Assembly: GCA_024233215.1 (NCBI GenBank)
Contig: JACKPW010000019.1
Location: 79,289 to 143,288, forward strand
Reading direction: 5' to 3'
Length of the DNA: 64,000 bases
Origin: Verrucomicrobiales bacterium
GTDB lineage: Bacteria; Verrucomicrobiota; Verrucomicrobiia; Limisphaerales; J093
Notes under the pieces: generated by a model
Seen by the model: the letters and a program-made list of their open reading frames with translations, nothing else
Told to the model about the DNA's origin: nothing
Databases searched by the model: none
Made by a program: the position numbers and the translations under genes
Shown here: one piece after another, positions 54,992 to 63,976 of the stretch
Layout: the number at the start of each line of letters is the position of its first letter
How positions within the stretch are numbered: the stretch's first letter is position 1

Positions 54992-55044
54992 GTGACCAAA
55001 GCGGTGAAGGCTTCGCTTTTCACCGCACTCCACGACCTGGCGGC
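54992..55044 (-). repeat. REP-like hairpin repeat (GCGGTGAAAAGC type), copy 2
   Basis: Read on the minus strand this matches the copy at 28805-28855: CGCCAGGTC, then GAGTGCGGTGAAAAGCGAAGCC and TTCACCGCTTTGG. It lies in the gap between the PPIase and a Gfo/Idh gene. Confidence 0.6.
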
Positions 55045-55082
55045 AAACGGGCGAGCCTCGCCCCCCTGTCCACGGAAGGGGA

Positions 55083-56162
55083 TCAGGCCACCTTCACGGC
55101 AGTCGCCTGTGCCTTCAGCGCCAGTTCAATCGCCAGGAAAGTGTGTTGCTGGGACATGGCGCGGTCGGTGCGGTTCAGGCAGTCGAGAATCAGCTCGCCG
55201 AAGTAGGGGAACCCGACCTTGCCATGCACCGGAAACCGGTGTTCGCCCTTGTGGTCCACCAGGTAGACCTGGTCGCCCTCGGTCTCCCGCGCGATGTCCA
55301 CGTATTTGCGAAGCTCGAGGTAGCCGTCGGTTCCCAGGATCGTCGTGCGACCGTCGCCCCAGCAACCGAGTCCGTCCGGGGTGAACCAGTCCACGCGGAA
55401 GTAGAAGGTGGCGCCGTTGTCGGCGACCAGCGTGGCATCGCCGAAGTCCTGGAACTCCGGATGGTCGGGACAATTGTAGTTCGCCACCTTGCTGTGGAGC
55501 ACCGTGGCATCCTGTGCCCGCGTGTAATGCAGGAACTGCTCGATTTGATGGCTGCCGATGTCCACCAGAATGCCACCGTACTTCGCCGGGTCCCAGAACC
55601 AGTCCGGCCGGCCCGCCGCACCAAGTCGATGCGGCCCCAGGCCAAGCACCTGCACCACCCGGCCAATCGCCCCCTCGCGGATGAGTTGATCCGCATAAAC
55701 CGCCGCCTCGACGTGGAGTCGTTCGGCGTAATAGACGGCGAAAATGCGACCGGTTGCCTCGACTTTCGCCCGTGCCTCAGCCAGTTGCTCAAGCGTGGTG
55801 AACGGCGGTTTGTCGGTCAGGTAGTCCTTGCCATGATCCATCACCCGCAAGCCCAGCGGCCCGCGCTCGCACGGAACGCAGGCGCTCGTGATGAGTTTCA
55901 AGGCGGGATCCTCGAGCACCTCCGCCTCCGACCGGGCCGGTTTCACCCCGGGATAGGTGTCGCAGAACTTCGCGACCTTCGCCGGGTCCGGGTCGTAGAC
56001 AGACACCAACTCCCCGCCCGCTTCGACGAGGCCGTTGCATTGGCCGTAGATATGGCCGTGATCCAGGCCGATTGCGCCAAAGCGGAACTCGCCCGGGCCA
56101 CAGACCGCCTTCACCGCCCCTTTGGGGGCGTAGTTCATGCCATCGGACTTCTGTGTGCTCAT
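55083..56162 (-). CDS. Gfo/Idh/MocA family oxidoreductase, no Tat signal
   Basis: This 359-residue protein lacks a signal and is probably cytoplasmic. The Rossmann part has FGAIGLDHGHIYGQC (an altered glycine loop), LVSVYDPDPAKVAKFC and a variant catalytic segment YLTDKPPF in place of EKP, then RIFAVYYAERLHVEAAVYAD. The C-terminal domain shows GGILVDIGSHQIEQFLHYT and GTDGYLELRKYVDI, as in sugar dehydrogenases. The ATG at 56162 follows the stop of the prepilin-type gene by 1 nt, so the two are translationally linked. The third residue set differs from the Tat-exported copies, so the substrate may differ too. Confidence 0.9.
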   Translation of the reverse strand: MSTQKSDGMNYAPKGAVKAVCGPGEFRFGAIGLDHGHIYGQCNGLVEAGGELVSVYDPDPAKVAKFCDTYPGVKPARSEAEVLEDPALKLITSACVPCERGPLGLRVMDHGKDYLTDKPPFTTLEQLAEARAKVEATGRIFAVYYAERLHVEAAVYADQLIREGAIGRVVQVLGLGPHRLGAAGRPDWFWDPAKYGGILVDIGSHQIEQFLHYTRAQDATVLHSKVANYNCPDHPEFQDFGDATLVADNGATFYFRVDWFTPDGLGCWGDGRTTILGTDGYLELRKYVDIARETEGDQVYLVDHKGEHRFPVHGKVGFPYFGELILDCLNRTDRAMSQQHTFLAIELALKAQATAVKVA

Positions 56163-56163
56163 T

Positions 56164-57051
56164 TCAAGGCAGCGTCAGCTTGTCCCGGTGCGGTTCGTGG
56201 TCGTTGTTCCAGCGCCGGAGCGAATCGTCGTCCAGCGCGAACAACCGTTCCTCCCTGAGATTCTCCACGTGGCCATCGCAGAAGGCGACGTTGTGGGTAT
56301 CCGTGTGCCGGCGTCGCGTAGCGGCAATGACCCCTTCACTGCCAACCCAGGCGGGCGACCGGGCATTGTGCCGCGTGTTGATGTCCAGCATCGCCATCCC
56401 GCTGTAATTCTCGGGATAATCGACGTCGTAGAAGAGCCTCATCATGCCGGCGAGCAGCCAGGTCAGGTTGGCGTCCCCCACGGCGATCATGTCGCTCGGC
56501 ACGCGCACCCGGGATTCCGGAATCGAGATTTCCTTTTCACCCGCGTCCACCTGCCCTTCGACGATCATCTTGGAGAACAACCCGCCCAAACCGAGGTTGC
56601 TCCCGACATACTGCGTGCCCTTGGCGTTGTACCCGTAGCTGCCCAGGGGCACGGCCTCGTCGTTGCCGTCAAGGGTCGCGCCCTTGTAGTCCGGGCAGCG
56701 ATAAAGCTCGTTGGTCCAGCGGGAATCGGTCTGGGAATAGATGCGGTCCGGCCAGTACTCGTTCTGCAACTGCGTCAGGGGGTTGAAGTTGTAGACCGGA
56801 TAGAACTGGTGATCCGTCACGAAGCCCTGGATTCCCAGGTTGATCTGGCGCAGGTTGCTCCGGCACTTGATCGAGTTCGCCGCCGACTTTGCCCGGGACA
56901 ACGCCGGCAGAAGCATCGCCGCCAGAATCGCGATGATTGCGATCACCACCAGCAACTCGATCAGCGTGAAGCCTCGGCAGCCGGCACTGCCCTCCCCCCC
57001 GGTCGCCTGAAAGGCGCCGGAAGACTGCAATCGCTGGCGTTCGTTGCTCAC
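56164..57051 (-). CDS. prepilin-type N-terminal cleavage/methylation protein, H-X9-DG family
   Basis: This 295-residue protein has a type IV prepilin leader: a 27-residue positively charged head, cleavage after Gly27 and mature Phe28 with Glu32 ([18 protein letters not shown]). A helix follows, then a secreted globular domain with cysteines (RCPDYKG), the recurring metal-like NTRHN and the C-terminal [12 protein letters not shown], which is the H-X9-DG motif common in Planctomycetota and Verrucomicrobiota. Such proteins are assembled or exported by type IV/type II systems and are often numerous in a genome. No pilus machinery is adjacent. It is coupled (1-nt gap) to the following Gfo/Idh gene. 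Confidence 0.92.
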   Translation of the reverse strand: MSNERQRLQSSGAFQATGGEGSAGCRGFTLIELLVVIAIIAILAAMLLPALSRAKSAANSIKCRSNLRQINLGIQGFVTDHQFYPVYNFNPLTQLQNEYWPDRIYSQTDSRWTNELYRCPDYKGATLDGNDEAVPLGSYGYNAKGTQYVGSNLGLGGLFSKMIVEGQVDAGEKEISIPESRVRVPSDMIAVGDANLTWLLAGMMRLFYDVDYPENYSGMAMLDINTRHNARSPAWVGSEGVIAATRRRHTDTHNVAFCDGHVENLREERLFALDDDSLRRWNNDHEPHRDKLTLP

Positions 57052-57076
57052 AACGGATTCGCCGGCCCCGACAGCC

Positions 57077-58159
57077 TTAAGGCAGGCTCACCACCCGGTA
57101 GTGGCGCGCCCCCTCCGCCACGCGGTCGTCCAGCGCGAAGTTGCTGGTGGTGGTGGTCAACGTCGTCCACACCGCATCCGGTCCGAGCGCCCCGGTGTGT
57201 TCCACCCGGAATGAAGTGGCATTGAGCGGCTTGGTCCACCCCAACAACACCTGGGATTCGCCCAGCGTGATCGACAGATCAGTCACCGGCCACGGGTCCG
57301 TGCTGCCCTTCGGATGGTTCGTTTCGAACATGCGCACAAACTGGGCGGCGGTGGCAAACTCGTCCGGCGGCGGAGTCGCGCTCTCCCGGGACGTGATCTG
57401 CACCACGATGCCCCGGTCCTTCGCCATCCAATACAGGTTCCGGACGTAATACTCGGCCACGGGGGTAAACTCCCCGCCGGTGCTCGCGGTCCCGAGATCC
57501 TCCCCCGCGTCGGGGAACTTGATCTCGTAGAGGGTCGACACCAACTCGTTCACCCGGATGCACTCCATGAACCCGAGTTTGGGCAGCGTGACGATCCCAT
57601 AGGCATCCGCGGTGGCGCTGGACGTGTAGGTCATCCGCATTTCCGCCCCGAGCATGGAGTTGAGAAACACGGTCCCGCCGCTCCAACTCCGTCCCAGGGT
57701 GATCCCCTCCGGGAAATCCAGCAGTGGCGGGTCAAAGATCCCGGCCGGATCATCCAGCCCCACCGGCCCGGTAATCGCCGGATCGTAAAAGCCATACGCC
57801 ATTCGGCCCTTGCCAAATTGCTGGTCCAGGAACAGCCACGCATCCCCCACCGTGCCGTTCTCCACCTGCTTGCGCTCCACGAGCTTCGCCTCGGGAAACA
57901 GGGAGGCAATGGCGCCGGCGTCCTCCGGGTCAAGATAGTCGAAGCGAAACACCGCATCTTGGGGACCCGTGCTGAAATTCCAGTTCTGCGGCCCGCCGAC
58001 ACCCCCCAGCAGGCCCTGCACACTCACCTCCCCGTCCGCCGCGTAGGAGCGGTAGTACTGCCCCGGCGCATAAAACATGTCCAGGGAGTTGATCGTGATT
58101 TGCGCCCGGAGGCTCGTCAGCCCCGTCAATGCAACAAAAGCCGCCAGAATCCGTTTCAT
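57077..58159 (-). CDS. exported protein of unknown function
   Basis: This 360-residue secreted protein starts at the ATG at 58159; the longer reading to 58399 has no coding character. It has a signal peptide ([19 protein letters not shown]), then a mature domain with aromatic-rich strands ([59 protein letters not shown]). The C-terminal ~80 residues resemble a fibronectin-like or comparison module ([20 protein letters not shown] to [11 protein letters not shown]) seen at the ends of exported proteins here. It lies 25 bp upstream of the prepilin gene and may share its transcript. No family is assigned. Confidence 0.75.
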   Translation of the reverse strand: MKRILAAFVALTGLTSLRAQITINSLDMFYAPGQYYRSYAADGEVSVQGLLGGVGGPQNWNFSTGPQDAVFRFDYLDPEDAGAIASLFPEAKLVERKQVENGTVGDAWLFLDQQFGKGRMAYGFYDPAITGPVGLDDPAGIFDPPLLDFPEGITLGRSWSGGTVFLNSMLGAEMRMTYTSSATADAYGIVTLPKLGFMECIRVNELVSTLYEIKFPDAGEDLGTASTGGEFTPVAEYYVRNLYWMAKDRGIVVQITSRESATPPPDEFATAAQFVRMFETNHPKGSTDPWPVTDLSITLGESQVLLGWTKPLNATSFRVEHTGALGPDAVWTTLTTTTSNFALDDRVAEGARHYRVVSLP

Positions 58160-58491
58160 AAAGGTCACTTTCAGGTTGTGCCGCAGTTTCGCGTCCCTCG
58201 CCATCACAGCAGGCTCCGTGCCACAAAGACCGCCCTCTTGCCCGCACACCCCGTCAGGTTCTGGATCCACGGTAGGCGTTTCCCGCCGCCTGACAAGCGG
58301 CGTTTCACCGCACGGGGTGCGAACCCGTGGGGCGCGCGCAGCTCCAATCGCCCCCACCCAGGCCGGATCCGCGGTCCCATCACGAATCAAAGTGCCCACC
58401 AGACACGCGAAACCGGGCGGCTGCCCGCGCCGTGCTCCGCGATGCCCGGGCTTGACCCGCCCCGGATTCCCTGCCGACCCTGCCCCGGCCG
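58160..58491. other. 332-bp gap between divergent genes, no gene seen
   Basis: This stretch lies between the exported-protein gene (minus) and priA (plus). Long frames cross it on both strands but carry only Arg/Pro/Ala-rich shadow sequence. No terminator, repeat or clear promoter was recognised. Presumably it contains both promoters. Confidence 0.5.
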
Positions 58492-60723
58492 ATGATTGCC
58501 CGTGTCACCCTCGAAATCGCCCTGCGACGGGAGTTCGACTACCTCATCCCCGAGGAACTCGTCGACCGCGTCGAGGTGGGCACCCGGGTCAAGGTCCCCT
58601 TCGGACCTCGATCCGTCCTGGGCGTGGTGACGGCCCTCGCCGACGAATCGCCGCATACCAACCTCCGTCCCATCGAACGCGTCATCGGCGCTCGCAGCCT
58701 CGTGACGCCCCGGGTCCTCGATCTGGCCCGCTGGATCGCCGCCTACTACTGCTGCCCGGTGGAACTGGCGCTGAAGAGCGTGCTGCCCGAGGCCGTCCGA
58801 CGCGAGCAGGCCGGCTGGCGCGAACGGCTCTTCGTCCGGACGATCCCACCCTCCGGCGGACTGCCGAAGCTCACCCGCCGCCAAACCGAGGTGTGGAACG
58901 TCATCGAGGAACTCCGGGAGGTGCCGTTGCAGGAACTCGTGCGCATCACCGGCAGCACCTCGGAAACGGTGCGTCGCCTCGAGGACAAGGGCCTCGTCCA
59001 AATCGCCCCGCGAATTACCGAGCGGGATCCCTACGGCGAGGAGCACATCGTGCCCAGCCAGCCACTCCCCCTGAACCCCGAACAGGCGGTCGCCCTCGAG
59101 GCCATCCTGGGCTCGCTGAACCCCGGCGCCGTCGCCCTGGCCACCCCCAACGTCTTCCTGCTTCACGGCGTGACCGGCAGTGGCAAGACCGAAGTCTACC
59201 TCCAGGCCATCGCCCATGCCCTGTCCCAGGGCAAGGGGGCCATTGTGCTGGTCCCGGAGATCTCGCTCACCCCCCAGACCATCGAGCGGTTCAAGGCCCG
59301 TTTCTGCACAGGACCGCTGCGCACCCTGGTGGCGGTGCTCCACAGCCACCTGTCCAGCGGTGAACGCCACGACGAATGGCACAAGATCCGCGAAGGCCGG
59401 GCCCGCATCGTCATCGGCGCCCGCTCCGCAGTGTTCGCACCGGTCGAACCGCTGGGCCTCATCATCGTCGACGAGGAACACGAACATTCCTACAAACAGG
59501 AGGAAACGCCCCGTTACCACGCCCGCGACGTGGCGGTGGTCCGCGGACAACGCGAAGGCGCCGCCGTGGTGCTCGGTTCCGCCACCCCGTCCCTCGAAAG
59601 CTACCACAACGCGAAACGGGGCCGTTACCACCTGCTCGAACTCACCCTGCGGGCGGACAACCGCAAACTGCCGGTGGTCCGCGTGGTGGACATGCGCCAG
59701 GAACGCAACCGATCCAAGGGACCGCCGGTCTTCTCCCAACTCCTCCGCGACGCCATCCTCCACCGGCTCGAGCGGCATGAGCAGACGATTCTCTTCCTGA
59801 ACCGCCGCGGCTTCTCGACCTCGCTGCAATGTCCGCAATGCGGCTACGTGGCCGGTTGCCCGAATTGCAGCGTGGCCCTCACCTATCACCGGCAGGACCA
59901 GCGCCTCTGCTGTCACATTTGCGGTCACCAAACCCCGGCGCCCCGGATCTGCCCGCAAGCCGATTGCCGCAACCCGGCCATTCGCTACGCGGGCATCGGC
60001 ACCCAGCGCGTCGAGGAGGCCCTGCGCCACCTCTTCCCGCACGCCCGCGTTCAACGCATGGATTCCGACATCCTCCAGCGCAAGGAGGATTACCGGCGAA
60101 TCCTGGGTGATTTCCGCGTGGGCCGCATCGACGTCCTGCTGGGCACCCAGATGATCGCCAAGGGACTCCATTTCCCAAACGTCACCCTCGTCGGCGTGAT
60201 CTACGCGGATCTCAGCCTGCATCGCGCCGATTTCCGCGCCGCGGAACGGACGTTCCAACTACTGGCCCAGGTGTCCGGACGGGCGGGTCGCGGGGACGTG
60301 GAAGGCGAGGTGATCGTGCAGGCGTTCACGCCGTTTCATCCCGCGATCCAGTACGCCCGGCGCCACGACTTCGTGAGCTTCTACGAACAGGAGATCGAGT
60401 TCCGCCAGCAACTCGACTATCCGCCCTGCAGCCGGATTGCGCTGCTCACTTTGAAGGGGCGCAATGAGGACAAGGTGAAATTCACCGCAGAACACCTGAA
60501 ACGTGAACTGGCCACCGCTGTCGCCGGCTGGCCGAACCTGGTGATCGCCGGACCCGCCCCCGCCCCGCTCCTCCGGGCGGAAACGTTTTACCGGCATCAA
60601 ATCATGCTCCGCACCCGCCACATGAGCCGCCTGAGCCGCACGCTGGCGAGTGTGCAGCAACGGTTCCCCCTGCCGGACGACCTCTCGCTGACCATCGACG
60701 TCGACCCGGTAAACCTGGGATGA
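58492..60723 (+). CDS. priA: primosomal protein N' (replication restart helicase)
   Basis: PriA restarts stalled replication forks as a 3-prime to 5-prime DNA helicase. The 743-residue protein has the N-terminal DNA-binding domain (TLEIALRREFDYLIPEEL, VKVPFGPRSVLGVV), Walker A GVTGSGKTE near residue 225, DEEH box IIVDEEHEHSYKQ near 325, GSATPSLES, and the insert of paired zinc clusters with eight cysteines (CPQCGYVAGCPNC, CCHICGHQ, CPQADC). Helicase motifs GTQMIAKGLHFP and QVSGRAGRG follow. The length is typical (about 730). It is transcribed away from the cluster at 57 kb and toward tRNA-Pro, whose gene starts 53 bp after its stop. Confidence 0.96.
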   Translation: MIARVTLEIALRREFDYLIPEELVDRVEVGTRVKVPFGPRSVLGVVTALADESPHTNLRPIERVIGARSLVTPRVLDLARWIAAYYCCPVELALKSVLPEAVRREQAGWRERLFVRTIPPSGGLPKLTRRQTEVWNVIEELREVPLQELVRITGSTSETVRRLEDKGLVQIAPRITERDPYGEEHIVPSQPLPLNPEQAVALEAILGSLNPGAVALATPNVFLLHGVTGSGKTEVYLQAIAHALSQGKGAIVLVPEISLTPQTIERFKARFCTGPLRTLVAVLHSHLSSGERHDEWHKIREGRARIVIGARSAVFAPVEPLGLIIVDEEHEHSYKQEETPRYHARDVAVVRGQREGAAVVLGSATPSLESYHNAKRGRYHLLELTLRADNRKLPVVRVVDMRQERNRSKGPPVFSQLLRDAILHRLERHEQTILFLNRRGFSTSLQCPQCGYVAGCPNCSVALTYHRQDQRLCCHICGHQTPAPRICPQADCRNPAIRYAGIGTQRVEEALRHLFPHARVQRMDSDILQRKEDYRRILGDFRVGRIDVLLGTQMIAKGLHFPNVTLVGVIYADLSLHRADFRAAERTFQLLAQVSGRAGRGDVEGEVIVQAFTPFHPAIQYARRHDFVSFYEQEIEFRQQLDYPPCSRIALLTLKGRNEDKVKFTAEHLKRELATAVAGWPNLVIAGPAPAPLLRAETFYRHQIMLRTRHMSRLSRTLASVQQRFPLPDDLSLTIDVDPVNLG

Positions 60724-60737
60724 CGCGGAAAACGGGG

Positions 60738-60765
60738 TTGCAATCGGAAGGACATCCGGTACGCT
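60738..60765 (+). promoter_or_regulatory. putative sigma-70 promoter of tRNA-Pro
   Basis: TTGCAA (60738-60743) and TACGCT (60760-60765) are separated by 16 bp and end 11 bp before the mature tRNA start. The match to consensus is moderate. Confidence 0.4.
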
Positions 60766-60776
60766 GGGGGCTCGGT

Positions 60777-60854
60777 CGGGACGTAGCGTAGCCTGGCTAG
60801 CGCGTCTGAATGGGGTTCAGAAGGTCGAGAGTTCGAATCTCTCCGTCCCGACCA
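60777..60854 (+). tRNA. tRNA-Pro(GGG)
   Basis: A complete cloverleaf is visible. The acceptor stem CGGGACG pairs with CGTCCCG and is followed by A and encoded CCA. The D stem is GCGT/GCGC with a GG-containing loop. The anticodon stem TCTGA/TCAGA closes loop ATGGGGT, giving anticodon GGG at 60812-60814 after T33. The variable loop is AGGTC and the T arm is GAGAG-TTCGAAT-CTCTC. GGG reads proline CCC codons, plus CCU by wobble. The gene lies 53 bp after priA. The base composition and gene content change immediately downstream, as expected if the tRNA 3-prime end served as an integration site. Confidence 0.95.
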
Positions 60855-61497
60855 TCTTCCCTACCAAGGACTTACGTTTCGCAACCCCCTAAGTGACAAG
60901 TGTAGGTCACAGCGTGTCCTGATTTGTCAGTTACGTTCGAGAGCTTTTTTGACGGTCTCCTTCCCTTGCGATCAACCCCCTTCGGGTCGACTGTGAACGG
61001 TGCCTGTTCCCGCACCACGACAGTCCTGCACAGCCACCGTGGTCTTCATGATCCTGGTCGAGTGACCAGCTGGTCGAAACGGGCACGCTCTCCCCGTTGA
61101 CCGGGTGATCCCAATGGACCAGGTTGTTCTCGGTGTCCGCCTCGGAAATGCGGCGTAGTACAATGCGCCGCGCCCCTCGTCCGAGTGCCCTATGGTCCGG
61201 AGCGGGCACCTTCCCCTTCAGCCTCTCCGTCAGTCTCCCTTGCGTGATCCCCCATCCGGGCAGGGGGGGGGTACCGGGCGCCAGTTACGGCGGTCGCGTG
61301 GGGCTCACTGGGGTGGCCGCGCGTGAGTTCGGCACCACCCGACATGCGGGTGCGTGGCAGGCCTTGCCCGGACGCAAGCGATTGAAGTAGGATTCGAGAT
61401 CACCGATGAAGGACAAGGTGTCAGCGATTCGTGCAGCCAACCGGGTGTTTCCGGCGGCGGTAGCGGAGCTTTGCGTTGTCCCCAAGATCAACACCTG
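60855..61497. other. 643-bp stretch downstream of tRNA-Pro without a convincing gene
   Basis: Frames in this stretch (for example minus 60931-61209 and 60972-61163) are short and lack recognisable domains. A T-run (GCTTTTTTGAC) at about 60940 and a nine-G run near 61264 are present. It may be decayed accessory DNA between the tRNA and the Mrr gene. No integrase gene was found here. Confidence 0.5.
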
Positions 61498-62409
61498 ATG
61501 CCGATTCCCGATTTCCAGACCATCATGCGGCCTTTGCTGGCTGCGCACGAAGACGGCAAAGAACACATCAACCGCGATTTGGTCAGCGAGTTGGCTGATC
61601 AATTTCAGCTCACTGAGGATGAGCGCCGCGAGATGCTGCCCAGCGGCACTGCACGGTTATTCGACAACCGGGTTGGGTGGGCGAAGACACACATTTCCCA
61701 AGCAGGATTACTCGAATCGCCCCGTCGTGCTGTATCGGTGATCACTGAACGAGGTCGGACGGTTCTGCGAGATCATCCTGATCGCGTCGATCTTCGTGTT
61801 CTGGGCGCATTCAAGGACTACAAGGAGTTTAGGAACCGCCGAAAGGCCCCGGAAGAGCAGGCTGAACCGGAAGAGGACGCACCTGATACCCAGACTCCTG
61901 AAGAGTTGCTTGAGAACGCGTATCAGAAGGTGCGGCGCCAGATCGAGGCTGAGTTGCTCAGCTTGGTCAGGGATAATCCACCCGGTTTCCTTGAGCGAGT
62001 CGTTGTTGATTTGGTCGTGCGAATGGGATACGGCGGCAGTCGTAAGGACGCAGGGGAGGCTCTTGGCCGCTCGGGTGATGAGGGGATCGACGGGATAATC
62101 AAGGAAGATCCGTTGGGTTTGGATATAATCTACCTGCAAGCGAAACGCTGGGAAGGCACGGTAGGACGACCAGAGATCCAGAAGTTCGCGGGTGCGCTCC
62201 AAGGGCAGCGAGCTCGAAAAGGGATCTTCATCACAACGTCTGGCTTTTCAGCTGAAGCGCTCGAATACGTGTCTCTGATCGACTCCAAGATCATTCTGAT
62301 CGACGGCGGACGGCTCTCGAAGCTGATGTTCGACCATGGCATTGGCGTTTCAAGTGCCTCCACTTACGAGGTCAAGAGAATCGATTCTGACTACTTTTCC
62401 GACGCCTAG
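61498..62409 (+). CDS. mrr: Mrr-family restriction endonuclease
   Basis: Mrr-type enzymes are type IV restriction nucleases that cut methylated DNA. This 303-residue protein from the ATG at 61498 has an N-terminal winged-helix-like Mrr_N domain (FQTIMRPLLAAHEDGKEHIN, LVSELADQFQLTEDERREML, ARLFDNRVGWAKTHISQAGL). A charged Glu/Pro linker (about 110-140) follows, then a PD-(D/E)XK catalytic domain: GRSGDEGIDGIIKED with Asp198 and IIYLQAKRW with the Q214-A-K216 signature, then FITTSGFSAEALEY. The length matches E. coli Mrr (304). The frame upstream to 61354 is not Mrr-like. It is AT-richer than the genes left of the tRNA and lies in a tRNA-linked accessory region, consistent with transfer. Confidence 0.93.
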   Translation: MPIPDFQTIMRPLLAAHEDGKEHINRDLVSELADQFQLTEDERREMLPSGTARLFDNRVGWAKTHISQAGLLESPRRAVSVITERGRTVLRDHPDRVDLRVLGAFKDYKEFRNRRKAPEEQAEPEEDAPDTQTPEELLENAYQKVRRQIEAELLSLVRDNPPGFLERVVVDLVVRMGYGGSRKDAGEALGRSGDEGIDGIIKEDPLGLDIIYLQAKRWEGTVGRPEIQKFAGALQGQRARKGIFITTSGFSAEALEYVSLIDSKIILIDGGRLSKLMFDHGIGVSSASTYEVKRIDSDYFSDA

Positions 62410-62650
62410 AGAAAGAAAAGGATGATCGGTCTCCAGGCATTGATTGACTCCCCGCTTCGACACAACACGGTAAGCGGGCGAGAGGCGCCTCTTCAGCGCT
62501 GGCAGTCCGTGACGGTCGCGTTCACCTTGGCCAGCACGGAAAACCTGCCTCGCACCTGTTTCCGGCTGAACGCTGGCCGGTGTCGCCTGCGGGCCTGGAT
62601 ACGAGAATGCCCTCCGCGCTCCCGAAGGGCGTGAGCACGCGGCTGGCGGA

Positions 62651-63044
62651 TCACTTCAGCACGCCGGTCAGGCTGAAGGAGCGCTGGAAGAAGCGCACCC
62701 AGCCAGTGATCCGCCGAACGATCTTGTGTGCCTGATCCGTGGACGTGTTGAACTCCTTCGCGGTCAGGCCCGTGGCTTCTTCCTTGATCTTCCCCCGCGT
62801 CCAGTGGAACACGACGAAGCCGACCTTAGCGGCAACCATGTCCTGGACGGCCTGCGGCAGCCGGTCGGTCTTCTGGCTGGCCATCCGCGGCCTTCATGGA
62901 CTTCGGCGTGGACTTCTTCGCCGGCTTCGGTTCCGTGGCCTTCTCGGCCGGGACTTCAGTCGGCACCCACTTCGCGGCCTTCCCGCGGCCTTCGTAGTAT
63001 CCATGCTGCAGTTCCCCGGTGAGTGAGAACCCGTCTCTCCACAC
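62651..63044 (-). pseudogene. frameshifted gene of unknown function
   Basis: Two overlapping minus-strand frames join naturally. The upstream part (GTG at 63044; FSLTGELQHGYYEGRGKAAK, then a Lys/Pro/Ala-rich segment EKATEPKPAKKSTPKSMKAA) and the downstream part (MASQKTDRLPQAVQDMV, ending SFSLTGVLK at 62651) differ by one frame. Removing a single G near 62886, in the CGCGGATGG context, would fuse them as ...MKAAMASQKTD.... The SFSLTG motif appears near both ends of the joined reading. No family is recognised. Two genuinely overlapping small genes are possible, but a single-base error or mutation is simpler. Confidence 0.45.
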
Positions 63045-63172
63045 TGCACGCTTGCGTTGTGGACGTAAACCTCTTAGGCTCAGCGCATCGTGAAACCACT
63101 CCCTGCACCCGGTGTCGATGCTGGCCCGCGTTCAGGTTGGTGGAATACCTGTTGGCTGTGGAGAACGTGTCG

Positions 63173-63889
63173 ATGCCAGGTGAAGAACGCAAAAGGAAGT
63201 CAGAGGCGCTGGCCGACAAGGGGTTCGAGTGCCTTGCGGACGGAGACTACGATGCGGCCCTGGATATCACCAGGGAGTTGGAAGCGCTGAGATTCAGTGC
63301 AGCTTTCGACATCGGCGCCCAAGCCCATACTGCTCTCGGGAACACCGGGAAAGCCATTGAGACGTTGCAGCGCGGAGTGGCCACGGCTCCGGCATGCTGG
63401 CTCAATTGGCAACTCTTGGGGAACTACCAGTCAGACGCAGGGGATCATGAGAAGGCTGCGGACGCCTACGAGCGGGCTCTCGGATGCCCGGATGTGTGGA
63501 CCGATTCCGTCCGTCTGAACCAAGCCATCATGGCGAACAGACGCGGAGATCATGCGCGAGCCCTGGCACACTTGGGCATGGTTCGTGATCCGCGTCTTTC
63601 GCTCGAGTGTGCCGCCGCCAGGATGGACGCGCTTAGCGAGGCGGGCCGGAACGGTGAGGCGCTGTCTCTGGCTGATGACTATCTCAGCAAGAAGTGGGAC
63701 GAAGAACGATCAAAGGAGCCATTGGCACATATCGCCGCGGCCCGCGGACGCATCCGTCTTGACATGGGCGTCCCTTCACATGAGGTGCGCCGGGCCGTCA
63801 TGGATGCAATCGATGCGTTTGGCAGTCACGAAGAACCAGCAGTTCTCATTATGGGGTTGAGGACCGAGGGTGGGGAGCAAAGCAGGTGA
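63173..63889 (+). CDS. TPR-repeat protein of unknown role
   Basis: This 238-residue helical protein from the ATG at 63173 (MPGEERKRKSEALADKG) has at least three TPR-like units: LADGDYDAALDITRELEALR, SAAFDIGAQAHTALGNTGKA and WQLLGNYQSDAGDHEKAADA. A less regular helical C-terminus follows. No signal or membrane segment is present, so it is probably a cytoplasmic adaptor or scaffold. The frame upstream to 63023 is a shadow of the pseudogene. It follows the Mrr gene and the broken gene on the presumed accessory segment; a link to restriction or defence is unproven. Confidence 0.7.
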   Translation: MPGEERKRKSEALADKGFECLADGDYDAALDITRELEALRFSAAFDIGAQAHTALGNTGKAIETLQRGVATAPACWLNWQLLGNYQSDAGDHEKAADAYERALGCPDVWTDSVRLNQAIMANRRGDHARALAHLGMVRDPRLSLECAAARMDALSEAGRNGEALSLADDYLSKKWDEERSKEPLAHIAAARGRIRLDMGVPSHEVRRAVMDAIDAFGSHEEPAVLIMGLRTEGGEQSR

Positions 63890-63913
63890 GGGAATGAGCA
63901 CCTGTTACCTGGC

Positions 63914-63929
63914 TGTGACAAATGTCACA
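63914..63929. promoter_or_regulatory. CRP/FNR-like palindrome upstream of truncated gene
   Basis: TGTGACAAATGTCACA is a perfect inverted repeat and matches the CRP consensus TGTGA-N6-TCACA exactly. It lies 48 bp before the ATG at 63977. Two copies of TTGTAC at 63940-63945 and 63951-63956, spaced 11 bp, follow it and could be a second site for another regulator. Confidence 0.5.
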
Positions 63930-63976
63930 CAATCGTAACTTGTACCACGGTTGTACTTCCGGCATTCCTTGGCGCC

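Noticed and set aside
54824..55082. Metal or cobalamin riboswitch before the PPIase-HupE operon
   Set aside because: Apart from the REP-like hairpin, no conserved B12 box or nickel/cobalt aptamer core could be recognised.
58387..60258. 623-codon minus-strand frame opposite priA
   Set aside because: priA on the plus strand carries all helicase and zinc motifs; the antisense peptide has none.
60931..61209. 92-codon minus-strand frame downstream of tRNA-Pro
   Set aside because: No recognisable domain and no convincing start context; another frame of similar quality overlaps it.
62422..62634. 70-codon plus-strand frame after mrr
   Set aside because: Arg/Leu/Cys-rich composition with no domain or ribosome-binding site; treated as non-coding.
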